A DNA stretch of 64,000 bases from Sclerotiophoma versabilis. Its lineage: Eukaryota; Ascomycota; Dothideomycetes; Pleosporales; Didymellaceae. Under the pieces are notes generated by a model. It ran no database searches. It was given only the letters and a program-made list of their open reading frames with translations, and was not told where the DNA came from. Location of the stretch: assembly GCA_012274445.1 (NCBI GenBank), contig JAAROD010000011.1:620001-684000 (forward strand), written 5' to 3'. The translations under genes and the position numbers were made by a program. Positions 48,488-59,435 of this stretch are shown one piece after another; positions within the stretch are counted from its first letter, which is position 1, and each line of letters begins with the position of its first letter.

Positions 48488-49083
48488 ATGCATCCGATAC
48501 TCTACGCCATTCTGGGCGTTATCATAATCCTCGTGCTCGGGCCCGTAAGTCGCCCTTCCCAACATCGCCATAAACCTAAGAACACACCATCAAGTCTCCC
48601 CATTCAAACCGAGCATCATTCCCTCGGAACTTCTTCTTCATCCGCTCACCACACTGACGGCATCAGGCTGTATTTGCCGACCGGTCCCCAATCCCAGAAA
48701 CATCCAGCAGCGTGAGCAAAATCCTTGTCTCGGCGGATCTAGACAATGCCCTCCGGTCGTCGAAATACGTAGTCGTTGACTTCTACGCTGACTGGTGTCC
48801 ACCGTGCCGCGCCATCGCGCCTGTTTTCTCCAAACTCGCGGATGAACATGCGGTGCGCGGCGGGCTTGGGTTTGCTAAAGTCAATGTGGACCATGTCAAG
48901 GATGTGGCGCGGAAGTATGGGATCTCAGCTATGCCGACTTTCGTGTTCTTTGAGGACGGCAAACCGACTCAGGTGACGGTGCAGAGGAAGGGTGGGGAGC
49001 AGAGCGTGGAGATGGTGCGGGGCGCAGATGTAGGGTTGTTGAAGAGCGTGGTGCAGGAGTTAGCGAGTCAGGCACGGGGTTGA
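48488..49083 (+). CDS. Membrane-anchored thioredoxin-like protein, CPPC centre
   Basis: Exon 1 (48488-48544) encodes MHPILYAILGVIIILVLGP, a hydrophobic anchor or signal. A 122-bp intron joins it in phase to exon 2 (48667-49083), starting AVFADRSPIPETSS. Total 157 aa. The thioredoxin fold follows: VVVDFYADWCPPCRAIAP with a CPPC active site in place of the classical CGPC, and the cis-proline strand ISAMPTFVFFEDG. If exon 1 is ignored a soluble thioredoxin would start inside exon 2, but there is no suitable ATG there, so the anchor exon is needed. The redox partner is unknown. The N-terminal anchor points to the secretory system or another membrane. Confidence 0.85.
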
Positions 49084-49459
49084 TGAAGTTGGAGTTATTG
49101 CTTGATTCTAGTAGCGAACTGTTGCGACGAGATCTGAAGTGACAAAGGGCTGCTAGGTCAATATCTAGCTTCTCAAGAATGGTTCGAGAAGCGGAAGGGT
49201 ACCGTTCCGCAGACCTCGAATACATCCCAAAATCTCCGCTCCTTACACACTGTCCGGACGAAATGCACTCCCGCGCTTCCAAAAGTCCCCAGACGCATCT
49301 CACGTAAGCATGCCAATCTTTACAAGTCAAGTAAGCCACAGGACGCCTGAGAGCAGCTATTGCTTTAAGTATGACGTTGCCATCTTCACTACCCACCCCG
49401 ACTGCCCATCCCGACTATCCATCCCGACGGTCCATCCAGCCAGTCAACACGACTCTACC
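49084..49459. other. Spacer, thioredoxin 3' end and next promoter
   Basis: 376 bp between two plus-strand genes. Near 49390-49440 a short C-rich repeat (variants of ATCCCGAC) lies just before the next ATG, as a leader. Nothing else recognised. Confidence 0.45.
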
Positions 49460-49915
49460 ATGGCAGACTACGATTTCTCAAAGCGGGCAGGCTTCCAACT
49501 GGCGATGAAAAACGCGCTCAGCACGACGTCACCCTCAGAAACAAAAGCCTACGCCAATGCAACAGTAACGCCAAGCTTCTACCACATCATCAACGGCGAG
49601 CGGAACTCGTATGAGGAGTGGTTTGCAAGCCTTGAGGCCTGGCGCGGGAAGATAACCGACTACGAGCCTGTCGTGTAAGTGTGTGTGTCACGTCGGCGCT
49701 TGGTGTTGTTGACTGTGTGTAGTGAGGAATTTCTGAGAGATGGGGATCAGCTTGCGGCACGCATGACCGGAGTTGTTAAAGTCGATGGGGCGGAGACGTT
49801 CTATGAGTGTTTCTTCTTCGCCAAGGTTGATGCGGAGAGTGGCAGGCTTGCATCTCTGACAGAACGGGCAATATGGGGCGAGGTGGGGAAGCAGGAAGTG
49901 CATGGGACAAGTTGA
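49460..49915 (+). CDS. SnoaL/NTF2-like small protein
   Basis: Exons 49460-49674 and 49723-49915 give 135 aa; the 48-bp intron splits EPVV|EEFLRDG in phase. MADYDFSKRAGFQLAMKNAL begins a helix, then FYHIINGERNSYEEWFASL. The C-terminal half is an antiparallel sheet pattern (AARMTGVVKVDG, YECFFFAKVD, LTERAIWGEV) typical of the cone-shaped NTF2/SnoaL fold. Members bind small ligands or act as cyclases and isomerases; no catalytic role can be assigned. It ends 36 bp from the convergent acyl-CoA synthetase stop codon. Confidence 0.75.
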
Positions 49916-49951
49916 GTGTCAAAAAATTCGGTTTTATGATACAATGGGATT

Positions 49952-52025
49952 TTATAGTCCTTTGCCTTCTTGGAGCCATTTGATACCCGACTGTCTCAGC
50001 TTGAATTTTTGTATCTTTCCGCTTGGGGTCTTGGGATAATCTTGGACGAAGAAGACGTATTTCGGTACTAGAGAAGGTGTCAGGCGGTTGTGGGCGGTTG
50101 TAACGCAATAAGACTTACCAAGATGGTGGCTCAGCTTCTCCCTGACCCAGCTCCTCACCTGATCCGCTGTGATGTTGCCCTCCTCACCATCATGCTTGAC
50201 GACAAAGGCAGCAACAACCTCTCCGTAACGCTCGTCTGGCAGGCCAGCGACACTGATCTCACGGACAGCGGGATGTGCGAAGAGGCAATTCTCAACTTCA
50301 AGAGGGTGAATATTCTCACCGCCCTTGATGATGAGGTCCTTGATACGGCCTGTAATGCGAACATAGCCATCAGCGTCCATAGCGGCTTCGTCACCGGTAT
50401 GCATCCACATGACGCCATCGTCGTCGGCGACCATGACTTCAGAAGTCTTCTTCTCGTCGCCCCAATACCCCTTCATGAGCAGGTATCCGCTTACAGCAAG
50501 TTCACCGCGCTCGTCAATACCCAGTGTACGTGACCAGTCGCTCGGATCGACAACCTTGGCTTGGACATGCGGCAGCAAGCGTCCTACACTGTCGATTCGT
50601 TTCTCGATTGGATCGTCGGTTGTTGTCATACAGCTGACTGGACTCGTTTCCGTCATGCCGTAGCAGATGGTCAACTCGGTCAGGTTCAGCTGCTTGTGCA
50701 GTTTGCGCATCAGCTCGGCGGGTATCGAGGATCCTGCAGCGATGCCGGTACGCAGGTGTTCAAAGCCGTCGCGAGGTACGGCGCCATGGGCCAGAAGATC
50801 GAGCTCTGCAACGAACATGGTGGGTACGCCATATAGGGCTGTAGCTTTGTATTCGCGGACGGCTTCGAGGGTTGCGAGCGGATTGAAGGCTTCGGCGGGC
50901 CAGATGATGGAGGAGCCGTGGGTTGCGGTGGCCATGTAGCCGAGGATGCAGCCAAAGCAGCTGAACAGTAAGTCAGCCTTGCATGGACGAGAAGATAGTG
51001 TCGCAAGCCTACTGGAAGAGAGGGGGCGGACTGCACACGCGGTCGTGCTCAGTCAAGAGCATCCTGTCGCCAATACTTTTGCCGTTGTTCAGGATGCTCC
51101 GGTGGCTCAGACAGGCGGCTTTGGGCATGCTGGTGGTCCCCGAGGTAAACTGGATGTTGACAATGTCGTTTGGATCTAGCCCTGGATCTTCCAAAGAACT
51201 GCCCTGGCCGCCGTCCTCGAGCACATGCTGATATCTTGTGGTGCTTTTGTACACTGCACAATCGATCCTCCCCTGTGCGTTGTCTACCATGATGACATTT
51301 CGCAGGGACGGCACAAGTTCGGACTCGAGCTTCGCCCCAGTCAAACCCGGTACGAGGTGGGTCAGGAGCGGGATGTTCGATCGAGGGTCTTTGCGCGGGA
51401 GGTTTGTCTCGGCGCCGATGATGAGGTGAGCGGCTTCGAGGTGGTTGAGGGCGGAGAGGACTTGAGGGGCATTGAAGGCGGGATTCAGGGGCACCAGTAT
51501 GGCGCCCAGCTTGAAGAGCGCGTAGGTAGTCTATGCTCTTGTCAGCAGGCTGATCGGCCATGTATGCCTCGAGGCAGCTATACCGTGGCGAACTCGACGT
51601 TGTTGCCCAGCGACACGGCGACACGGTCTCCCTTCTTCACCCCTCTTTTCTGCAAGCCTCTGGCGAGTGCATTGGAGTCGCGGTCGAGCGCTTCGTAGCT
51701 GAGGACTGCGCGCTGGTGGTGCGAGATGACCCTGTTGGCGTCTCATCAGCGTGTGCCGTTCGATTGGGCAGCCCAGTCCGGACTCACGCATTCCGGTCAC
51801 CAAACTGCCTCACTATGCCCGCAAAGTGCTCTGGCACCGTCTGTTCGAGGAGTGCAGGCTGCTGGTGTCAGTCTTGCAAGCTCAAGGTCAAGGGTCTATC
51901 GATAAGCTCCAGCTCCACGTTACCTCGGTTGGTCCCGCGCGGAGTGCTTTAGTAAGGATGCCTCGACGCCTGCCGTGTGCCGGCGAGAGCAATCTCGAGG
52001 AGCGAGCAGCCACCGTCCGAAGCAT
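49952..52025 (-). CDS. Acyl-CoA synthetase, ACSF2-like, probably mitochondrial
   Basis: Activates fatty (probably medium-chain) acids to acyl-CoA through an acyl-adenylate. Six exons: 52025-51924, 51861-51788, 51731-51584, 51530-51013, 50960-50119 and 50067-49952, giving 599 aa. The N-terminus MLRTVAARSSRLLSPAHG is Arg/Ser-rich and lacks acids, as in mitochondrial presequences. Adenylation motifs are FTSGTTSMPK (phosphate loop), PPPLFHCFGC across intron 4, YGMTETSP, WMHTGDEA, GRIKDLIIKGGENIHP and, at the C-terminus, PKTPSGKIQKF with the catalytic lysine. All are intact. The exon 2 acceptor could shift by 3 bp. The chain-length preference is inferred. Confidence 0.92.
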
Positions 52026-52384
52026 CTTCACGCAGCAGAGACATTTACTGAAAGAGGAGATAGCCGAGCATGCTGAATGGTAGGATTGAGGCTGCACTTA
52101 GGGCCTTGCTGTCGGAACGTAGCCGCGCGGTGGGTTAGTTTATGCGGGGTAGCTCCTGTTGTCAGGCCAAGGCTAGAGGCGGCTGAAGCATGCGAGAGCG
52201 GAATTCGACCAAAGAGGCAGCAACTGTGACGTGTGAGGACAAGCGAAGAGGAAGCAACTACAACACGTGATATCAATCGGAGAGGAAGCAAACATGAGGA
52301 TTGACGTTGGCAGATTGGAATCTTAGTCCTGATGCAGTCGTACAAAGCGAAGAGCCCCAGCGCCAAACTTCAAATCTTCGTACC
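52026..52384. promoter_or_regulatory. Spacer: acyl-CoA synthetase promoter side and Rab GAP 3' end
   Basis: 359 bp between two minus-strand genes. An AACACGTGATAT string near 52264 contains the E-box CACGTG. No other site stands out. Confidence 0.4.
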
Positions 52385-55300
52385 TCAAGCTTTATCGCTT
52401 TCAAACTCCACCACCCTTCTACTGGCGTCACTTGCTCTACGATCCTTCGTGCTCCTCATCGTTCTGTCTACCCCTGGCGACAGTAGCTCGCCGAGGTCCT
52501 CCTCTTTGCTGGTAACTACGTCTGCCGTCTCTGCGCCCTCGAGCAGATCTGTGTCCCTGTCTTCGTGATCATCCTCGTCATCCCTTGCGTGTTGGGATTG
52601 CGCATCAAGCTCCTTCTGAGCTTCGTCGTATCTGCGCCTGACTTCTGCTGCCACGCGCATACCGTCGTTGACGATGTTGTCAAGCATGCCTCGAATGCTC
52701 TTGCCAGGTGGAACCACGCCGACACCTGCACCGCCAACAACACCCATCCCACCTGCTAAGCTGGACATTTGTCGGCCGGCGTTAGCGAACGTGGTAAGGT
52801 TGGAGGATGTTGATGCTGAGGATGGTAGAGGTTCGTCGGCAAGGCGGAAGGACGATGAGAAGCCCACTTCGAAGAACTGCTCCAGCACTTCGTCTGCAAG
52901 AATGACCATGCGGAAAGTGGGCAGTGTAATGTGGAGCGGCTTGTTAGGATCCAACGCAAGGTTGGCTGCTTTGGCTTTTTCTTGTCGCTCTCCTGTCTCA
53001 GACTCGACTGTGTGTGTTGATTGCGATGGCGATAGCGGGCTAGTATCGGATTCGGTAGGTGACAGCGGATTCTTTGCTGCCTTCTCGGCCTTTGGTGTGG
53101 CGGGCTCGTCTTCAAAGTCGATCAGGTCGTCCTCATCTTCGTCACCGATCGCGAAGTTGTCCAGACCTTCCTCTGCCGTCTCTACAGTACCACCATTCTG
53201 GTTCGAGGCGTGGTCTGGGTCAGCGTACTCGAAGCATCGCCGAATGAAAGCAGAAACACTACTCAGAAACTGCTCGTCGCGTGACATTGTTGGTTCAGAG
53301 CCCACATCAAGCGACGACGCGGAAGGGCTGACAGACTCGTGGAGGCCTCTTCTGGAAAGGAACAGAAGAGCTTCTGAGATTCTCAATATGCCCTCACGAT
53401 CCACCCTACCGTCGCCATCGTCGTCGTACAGCTCAAAGAAGTAGCTGATATTGGACATGATGTCTTTAGTTCCCTTCACAGCAGCGAAACCAGCTACAAC
53501 ATTTTGCAATGACAGCGAATCTGTCATGTCTGTGTCCCAGCGCCTGAAAAGTCTTTTGAGGAACTCGTGATCTGCAGGCTCTGGCCCTGAGCCCCATGGT
53601 GATACAGGTGGTCGATTCCTCATGCTGCCGCCAAAGTATGAGTGAGTCTGGGCAGGGGTTGCTTCCTTCGGCGAAGTTGGGGAGTCGGTAACGGCCCACT
53701 TTGCGATACCTGCTTTTTGTTAATTCGAGACCTATCTTCCTCAAGACAAAACTCACCAGCAAGGAATTCCCTGAATGCATCATAGTCCATGTGTGTCGGA
53801 CTTACTCCCAGGGCCACACGTCCCTTTTCGGCACTATTGCCCGCGAAACCGCTGACGATCTCAGTAGCTTTTGCTCGGCTGGCTTTCGCTTTCCGCTCGG
53901 CTTCTTGTTGCATGATCTCGGCTCGTTGTTGTCGCTCGTACAAGACCGCGTAGAATCTGTCGTACAAGAAGCCTAAATCGTTTACGCTCAGCTTCTTGCT
54001 TTCCGGGCCAAGGTTTCGGATAGATGTGCGCTTGGCGAAGTTCTCGATGTTTTCCAGAACGGCATCTTTGTGCTTCGCCCGTTGCTCTGAAATCGTGTTT
54101 TGGGTGATGCCAGCAAACTCCTTGAAAGCCACTACCATCAGCTCTTGAAATCGGGTAACAGCTCGTAGCTTGGGGTTCTCGGACTTGGGGTGGGCTGACT
54201 CATCAAGTCTGGAGAAGTACGACTTCAGTACGGAAATGAAGGAGCCATCATCTGCAGCGTCTAGGAGCTGCTCTCCGTTGATGCGCAAAATGGCCAAGCC
54301 GATCTGGAACAGCACTTTGGGTCCCTCCAGGAAGAAAACATCCAGGACTCGGAAGGCGAAGACCAATGGCATCGAGTTGATGTAGAGCGACAGAAACCAA
54401 GGTAGAGAGACCACGGAAAGCTGAACGTCCGACTTGACAAGGTGATCCCAGAGGATGGGCATGGTCTTCTCAACCAGCGACTCGAAGACCTTCTGGTCTA
54501 GTAATGTGCCGTACATGGTCTGTGAGTAGTATCCAGGTAGTAGGCGGTCGCACAGCACGGACAATAAGAAGAAAGCCTGGGGCTCAGAAACATAACTTGA
54601 TTTGTCAGATATAGAGAACCATCAGCAGGAGGATATACGTACATCAACAGCGCAGCCACGACGATATTCATCGCCTGACAATATCCAACCTCCTCATTAG
54701 TCCAGCTGTATGCAGTCAAGACTCTCCGCAGCCGACCAATTCCCGCCTCATCCTGAAAGCCTGGGTATTCTGGCAGGCTACGGTTCAGGTCCTTCTCAAT
54801 CTCGTCTATCGCCAGCGATTCTCTTCCTGAGAATTTGGCCAGGGTATCGGTGTATAGATTTGGGTTCTGCAAGCGCAAGAAGAAGGCGCCGGATGTGAGC
54901 TCCCATATCTCGCCTCGTAATCGATTGGGTAGACCGACGCGGATGAGCTTGTGGAAAGTGGGCTGGCGAATGAGTGTGGCACCTCGACCGTTTTCTATAA
55001 CATGTCAGGACTTGGGTGAGAGATTGTTCGTGTATGCCTACCTCGCAGGTACTCGCGCCATAGCCGTATCTTGGTTGCATCTCTCAGCTTGCGCGCGTTG
55101 CCAGGATATTTGAAAGTCAAGCCAAGACCCGTATCTGGGTGTTCTCGTGTGTCGCCACCAGCTGACTTGTTCTCCTCGTCTGCGGTGAGCAAGTACTCGG
55201 AATAACCGGTAACAGCAACTTTGCGTAATGTTTCCACTGCTTTCACGCCTTCTCTCAGTCCTTTCTTCAGACCATCGCAGAAGCGCTCGCAGGCCTGTCG

Positions 55301-55840
55301 CGACCCGGCCAGCTGGATGGTGAGTTTCTGGCCAGCAGGCGTTTTCGTCTTCGAGTCTGGAATGCCGTTCCATGTGGTGATGGCGAGCGCAAACATGTAG
55401 CTCTGGCTGTGCAGTCGCTCGACCCTCCTGATGGCGCACAGGGGCAGCGTAAAGCCATTGCCTGCAGGGCCTGCGCCGTGCGTCTGCCCTGTGAAGCTGC
55501 TGGAGGAGCTCGAGCTGGCCGTGTTGAGGAAGCTAGAGCCCTGGGTGGAGAAGCAGAGGTACTGCTCGCTCAGGTGCAGCTTTCCCACATAGTGGTTTCC
55601 CTGTCCTTGTTCCCCATCCCTCGCAGCTTCGCCCGTGCCCCTCGTCGAATGGTGGGGCTGGAGCGTGAGCTCGGCGGTGATCTCTTGGAGCGGGTTCTGC
55701 GAGTCGGGCAGCCGGTACTGGTAGCGGAAGAGGGTCGCCTTGGATGGCCGGCGGTCGCTCGAGGCGGGAGCAGCGATGTTGCTGAGCGTGGGCTCTATGA
55801 ATTGCTGGGCCTTCTGCACCAGATTCCCGAGATTGAACAT
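52385..55840 (-). CDS. GYP2: Rab GTPase-activating protein, GRAM-TBC-EF-hand (Gyp2/Mdr1 type)
   Basis: Stimulates GTP hydrolysis by Rab/Ypt proteins in vesicle traffic. Four exons: 55840-55042, 54994-54643, 54595-53757 and 53709-52385, giving 1104 aa. Order: MFNLGNLVQKAQQFIEP, then a GRAM-like lipid-binding region in the first 250 residues, and a TBC domain at about 280-500. The TBC has both catalytic fingers, IEKDLNR (Arg) and GYCQAMN (Gln). A linker with coiled coil (ERQQRAEIMQQEAERKAKA) follows, then an EF-hand with DDDGDGRVD. The tail is acidic and Ser-rich, including a Gly-rich GGMGVVGGAGVGVVPPG. The layout matches yeast Gyp2/Mdr1 and animal TBC1D8/9. The second intron uses an AAG acceptor, which gives LLIYVSEPQAFFLL in frame. 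Confidence 0.92.
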
Positions 55841-56189
55841 GGCGGACGGTCAAGCGCAGCGAGTCGAGCGAGTCGAGCGAGTGTGGGCTATGTAGCAGGC
55901 ACGATGTATGTGTGCCTCATTGCGCGCTGCAGAGCTGCATTCTTCGCGCTATCAGCTTTGGACGTCGTGTTCTTGGCCGGGCTGAGAGCTGCGGTGTTTC
56001 ACCCAGGGTCACATTGCAGGCATTCCGCTCGGCCCGCTAGGGGGGCCCACTCCTCAGCAAAGCTCCGTCATAGCGCGGAGGCTCGATTCATCAGTTGCAT
56101 GTGGTTTGGAAAGTAAAAATTAACATTATCGCTGACGCCGCCTCTATTCTGCCTGGCTAAAACACAACTTTTGGCATTACACTGCCTCA
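55841..56189. other. Spacer: Rab GAP promoter side and SDR 3' end
   Basis: 349 bp. The part next to the Rab GAP start has a short repeat of GAGTCGAGC (about 55859-55881). No gene recognised. Confidence 0.45.
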
Positions 56190-57392
56190 CTAGGTGCAGG
56201 TATACGCTCCGTCCACACGCAGGTCTGCGCCATTCACATACAAACTGGCGTCGCTGGAGAGGAACGTGACAGCGCCCATGAGGTCCTCGGGGCGTCCCAT
56301 CTTGCCCACGGGGATCAGGGAAGTCCACTGCTTCTGGAGCTCCGGGTTATCGTCGAGAATCTTCTTGGTGCTGCACCATGTTAATGCGATGCTTGGAGGC
56401 ATAGCGTTGTGTACTTACAGAGCTGTGAGCATGTAACCGGGCGAAATGCAGTTGACGCGAATGCCGTACTGCGACCACTCAACAGCCAAACTGGCAGCCA
56501 AGTGCCTGACAGCAGCCTTCGCTGCGTTGTACGGAGCCTGCGGCTGCGGCACGTTGACAATGGAGCCAGACATGCTGCCAATCATGACCACACTGCCGGG
56601 CGCCTTGCGCTCCATGAGATGCTTCGCAACAGCAACCGCGTACAGGTAGGTGCCGTCCACGTTGACACCCCAAAGCTTCTGCATGCGGTCATGCGGGTAT
56701 GAGATTGCATCGTAGTTCTCTGTGAATCCGGCAGAAGTGACAAGGTTGTCGACCTTGCCGTGGACTTTGACAATCTCAGCAAACGATTCGTTCACCGAGT
56801 CAGGGCTCGAGACATCACAGTAGTGTGCTGTGACCTTGGGCAGCCTTGTACGATGATCAGTAGGGTCCTGAATCGATTCTCGCCGAACTCACTTAGTATA
56901 GCCGGAGTCATTCTCCTTCTTGAATAAGTCGATCAGGCCCTCAGCTGACCTCTGCGCTTCCTCCTTGTTCATGTCGACGATGGCAACATCGGCGCCGGAG
57001 GTTACCAATGCTTGAGCCATGACCAGGCCGAGCCCTCGAGCTCCTCCTGTGACAATGGCAGTCTTGCCTTCCATGGAGAAAGCTGCGAGGGTGCGCTTGA
57101 AATGGAACCCTCCACGGCCCTGTACTGGCTGCGAAGGAGGGAGATCTTTCTCCTCGGGGTACTCGACTACAATGTCCTCCCTTGTACGGGCGAACTGGCC
57201 CTCATGTTCTCCGCTCTCTCCAGCCGCAGCAGACGAAGACGCAGCATCGTGGTCTTCCTCGGTGGTTTTGTCGAATCGGCCCACGGAGCTTGTGAATGGT
57301 CGAACGGTATAAGCAGCCGGGCAGAATGCAGCTCGTGGAGCCTGCACTCGGGCTGCGCGGGCAACCTGGCGAGCAATCTGTGCTTTAAACAT
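56190..57392 (-). CDS. Short-chain dehydrogenase/reductase with mitochondrial-type presequence
   Basis: Classical SDR; the closest fungal types are polyol (arabinitol/sorbitol) dehydrogenases, but the substrate is not determined. Exons 57392-56893, 56844-56419 and 56370-56190 give 368 aa. The first roughly 110 residues are an extension: MFKAQIARQVARAARVQAP, Arg/Ala-rich and acid-free, then an acidic linker. The Rossmann motif is TGGARGLGL, then VAIVDMN. The catalytic Ser lies in IGSMSGS, and Tyr/Lys in YNAAKAA. The C-terminus is VNGADLRVDGAYTCT. All catalytic residues are present. The ATG at 57392 was chosen because upstream in-phase codons lack ATG. It shares a divergent promoter region with the 5-phosphatase. 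Confidence 0.9.
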
Positions 57393-58184
57393 CGCGGAAA
57401 AGAAGGCAAGGCTCAAGTGAAAGCTCAAAGGAGCACTTTCGCGGGAAGATGCGGCTGCTTTAAATAATGTGCAGCTTGAGCTCAGATATCGTCAGTTCTA
57501 GATCCCTTCCGTATATGTGCCTCGAGACGATCGGCTTGCCAAACTGAGCTTAACAACAAAGGCTAGGAACACGAGGAACTGTAGCACTGGAGACGAAACT
57601 GTAAAGACAACGTGGCAATGCAATTGTCCTGAAGAAGTTGTTCTGAGCCTCTTGACTGCTTGGGAGCTTCGACTACAGAGCTTCAAGCTCCCCACCATTC
57701 TGTTGATGAGCAGGATGACGTAGGCGGAGCGTTGATCCATCGCACACGCTCCCTTCTCCCCAACAATCAACCTCGAGTACCCTCTTTTTCTGCACACCGT
57801 CACAACTCAGTCTCCACCCCCAAGACCCTTGTGGAACATTCCTGATCGGCCTTTCCGCCGCGAGGGCCGATTGTACGGGGAAACTCAACACTGTGACGCA
57901 GTTCACGATCCCCGTGTTTTTCGGAATACGGCGTGACGCAGGCGCGTGCAAGCATCAGCAGTCGCCAATACTCAACCTGCGCCACCTACAGAGCAACTGC
58001 TGACGACACCTTGGCACAACATCGAGTATGCTTTTTTATTTTTCCTTCCGTTCACTCCACGTCGAGCTTTGCAGACAGAACCGACCTCAATCCCTGCCAC
58101 TCGCGGCCCGCACAGCGCCCTGACGAGCCCTAGCAATGCTGACCTGCGCGTGTCCAGCAACCGTCGACTGCCCGACATTTCACC
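57393..58184. promoter_or_regulatory. Divergent promoter region, SDR and inositol 5-phosphatase
   Basis: 792 bp between two head-to-head start codons. It includes a T-rich stretch (about 58030-58050) and a C-rich leader before the 5-phosphatase ATG. No clear TATA box. Small open frames on both strands are unrecognised. Confidence 0.5.
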
Positions 58185-59435
58185 ATGTTTGAGCTGTACC
58201 TCCTAACGTTCAACTGCGCACGTGCGCTTGCCGATCCGCAGTCACTCGCGCCTTCCTTCTTCGATGCCCTGCCCAAAGAAGCCCCCTTACCAGACTTAGT
58301 CGCTATCTCTCTGCAAGAAATTGCACCCATCGCATACTCGTTCCTTGGCGGGTCGTACCTAAAGCCCTACTTCGACCGTATCATCACCGCCGTCCAGCTA
58401 GCAGCAGATCTGCACAGCCAGGGCGGCCAGCGCCTCGAGCATGTCGCAACCCGCAGTCTGGGCATGACGGCCCTTATGATATTCGCAAAGCCAAGTTTCA
58501 CTCAGCGGATACAATGGATACAATCTGCAGGAGCGGGAGTTGGCTTCTCAAATATGGGCAACAAGGGCGCAGTAGCCATGCGCGTTGGCATCTCTTGTCC
58601 AACATCAGTTTCAGAAAAGACGCTGAACTTAAGCTTCGCTGCTGCTCATCTTGCGCCATCGGAGAAGAATGTGGAAGCTAGGAACAAGGACTGGGAGAAC
58701 CTCGTGCGGAACTTGGTCTTCGCAAATCACGACGACTCTGCATACAGCTCCAGCGAGGAGCGACCGCTACTGAGTTCAAGAAAGGCACCAAGCGAACAGA
58801 CCGGTCTCTTTGACGCAGGAAGCCATGTCTTCTTCTTCGGCGATCTAAACTACCGGACGCACGATTCTTCGCCAGACGAAATGGCTCACGAATCGTTCCC
58901 GTCGATGAAGGCGGCCGAATCGTCACCAAAGCACTATTCTCAGCTGCTCAGTCGTGATCAGCTTACAAGGGAGAGGGAAGCTAATCGTACCCTTCATGGT
59001 TTTGAAGAGCTACCTATCACCTTCCCTCCAACCTACAAATACTCGACATCACGGAGCAGCGACGACGAATGGCAGTGGGCAAAACACCGCTATCCATCAT
59101 GGTGTGATCGCATACTGTACCTGCCCTCACATAAATCAAAGCTCGAACCACAGATATACACGGCTCTTCCGGTGCAGCCAACATCGGACCACCGACCGGT
59201 TGCTCTATCTGTGCAGGTGGAGGATACGCCGATACCGGCGGACAGCAGTCGCGTCGAAGCGCCGTTCTCTATGAACCCAGCGTGGAAATCCAGACAAGAT
59301 GCTGCTCGGCGGTGGGAGGTTATGGTAGGTATGTCCTCTTACCTTGTCCTGACAAAGAAGGGCAACGCTCTGTTACTTGCGTTCGTTGGTGTGCTGCTAG
59401 GCAGCTGGTGGATATCAGCCTGGTTCCGCGCGTAA
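58185..59435 (+). CDS. Inositol polyphosphate 5-phosphatase, tail-anchored
   Basis: Removes the 5-phosphate from phosphoinositides or inositol phosphates. Intronless, 416 aa, from ATG 58185 (MFELYLLTFNCARALAD). Endonuclease/exonuclease/phosphatase-fold motifs in order: AISLQEIAP (metal-binding Glu), FSNMGNKGAVAMR, FFFGDLNYRTH, HRYPSWCDRILY and QPTSDHRPVAL (catalytic His). The aromatic before GDLNYR is Phe where Trp is common. The protein ends with a hydrophobic span, ALLLAFVGVLLGSWWIS, and a short WFRA tail, so it is probably a C-terminally anchored membrane protein. It has no SacI domain, unlike yeast synaptojanin-type enzymes. Substrate choice is not predictable here. Confidence 0.92.
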   Translation: MFELYLLTFNCARALADPQSLAPSFFDALPKEAPLPDLVAISLQEIAPIAYSFLGGSYLKPYFDRIITAVQLAADLHSQGGQRLEHVATRSLGMTALMIFAKPSFTQRIQWIQSAGAGVGFSNMGNKGAVAMRVGISCPTSVSEKTLNLSFAAAHLAPSEKNVEARNKDWENLVRNLVFANHDDSAYSSSEERPLLSSRKAPSEQTGLFDAGSHVFFFGDLNYRTHDSSPDEMAHESFPSMKAAESSPKHYSQLLSRDQLTREREANRTLHGFEELPITFPPTYKYSTSRSSDDEWQWAKHRYPSWCDRILYLPSHKSKLEPQIYTALPVQPTSDHRPVALSVQVEDTPIPADSSRVEAPFSMNPAWKSRQDAARRWEVMVGMSSYLVLTKKGNALLLAFVGVLLGSWWISAWFRA

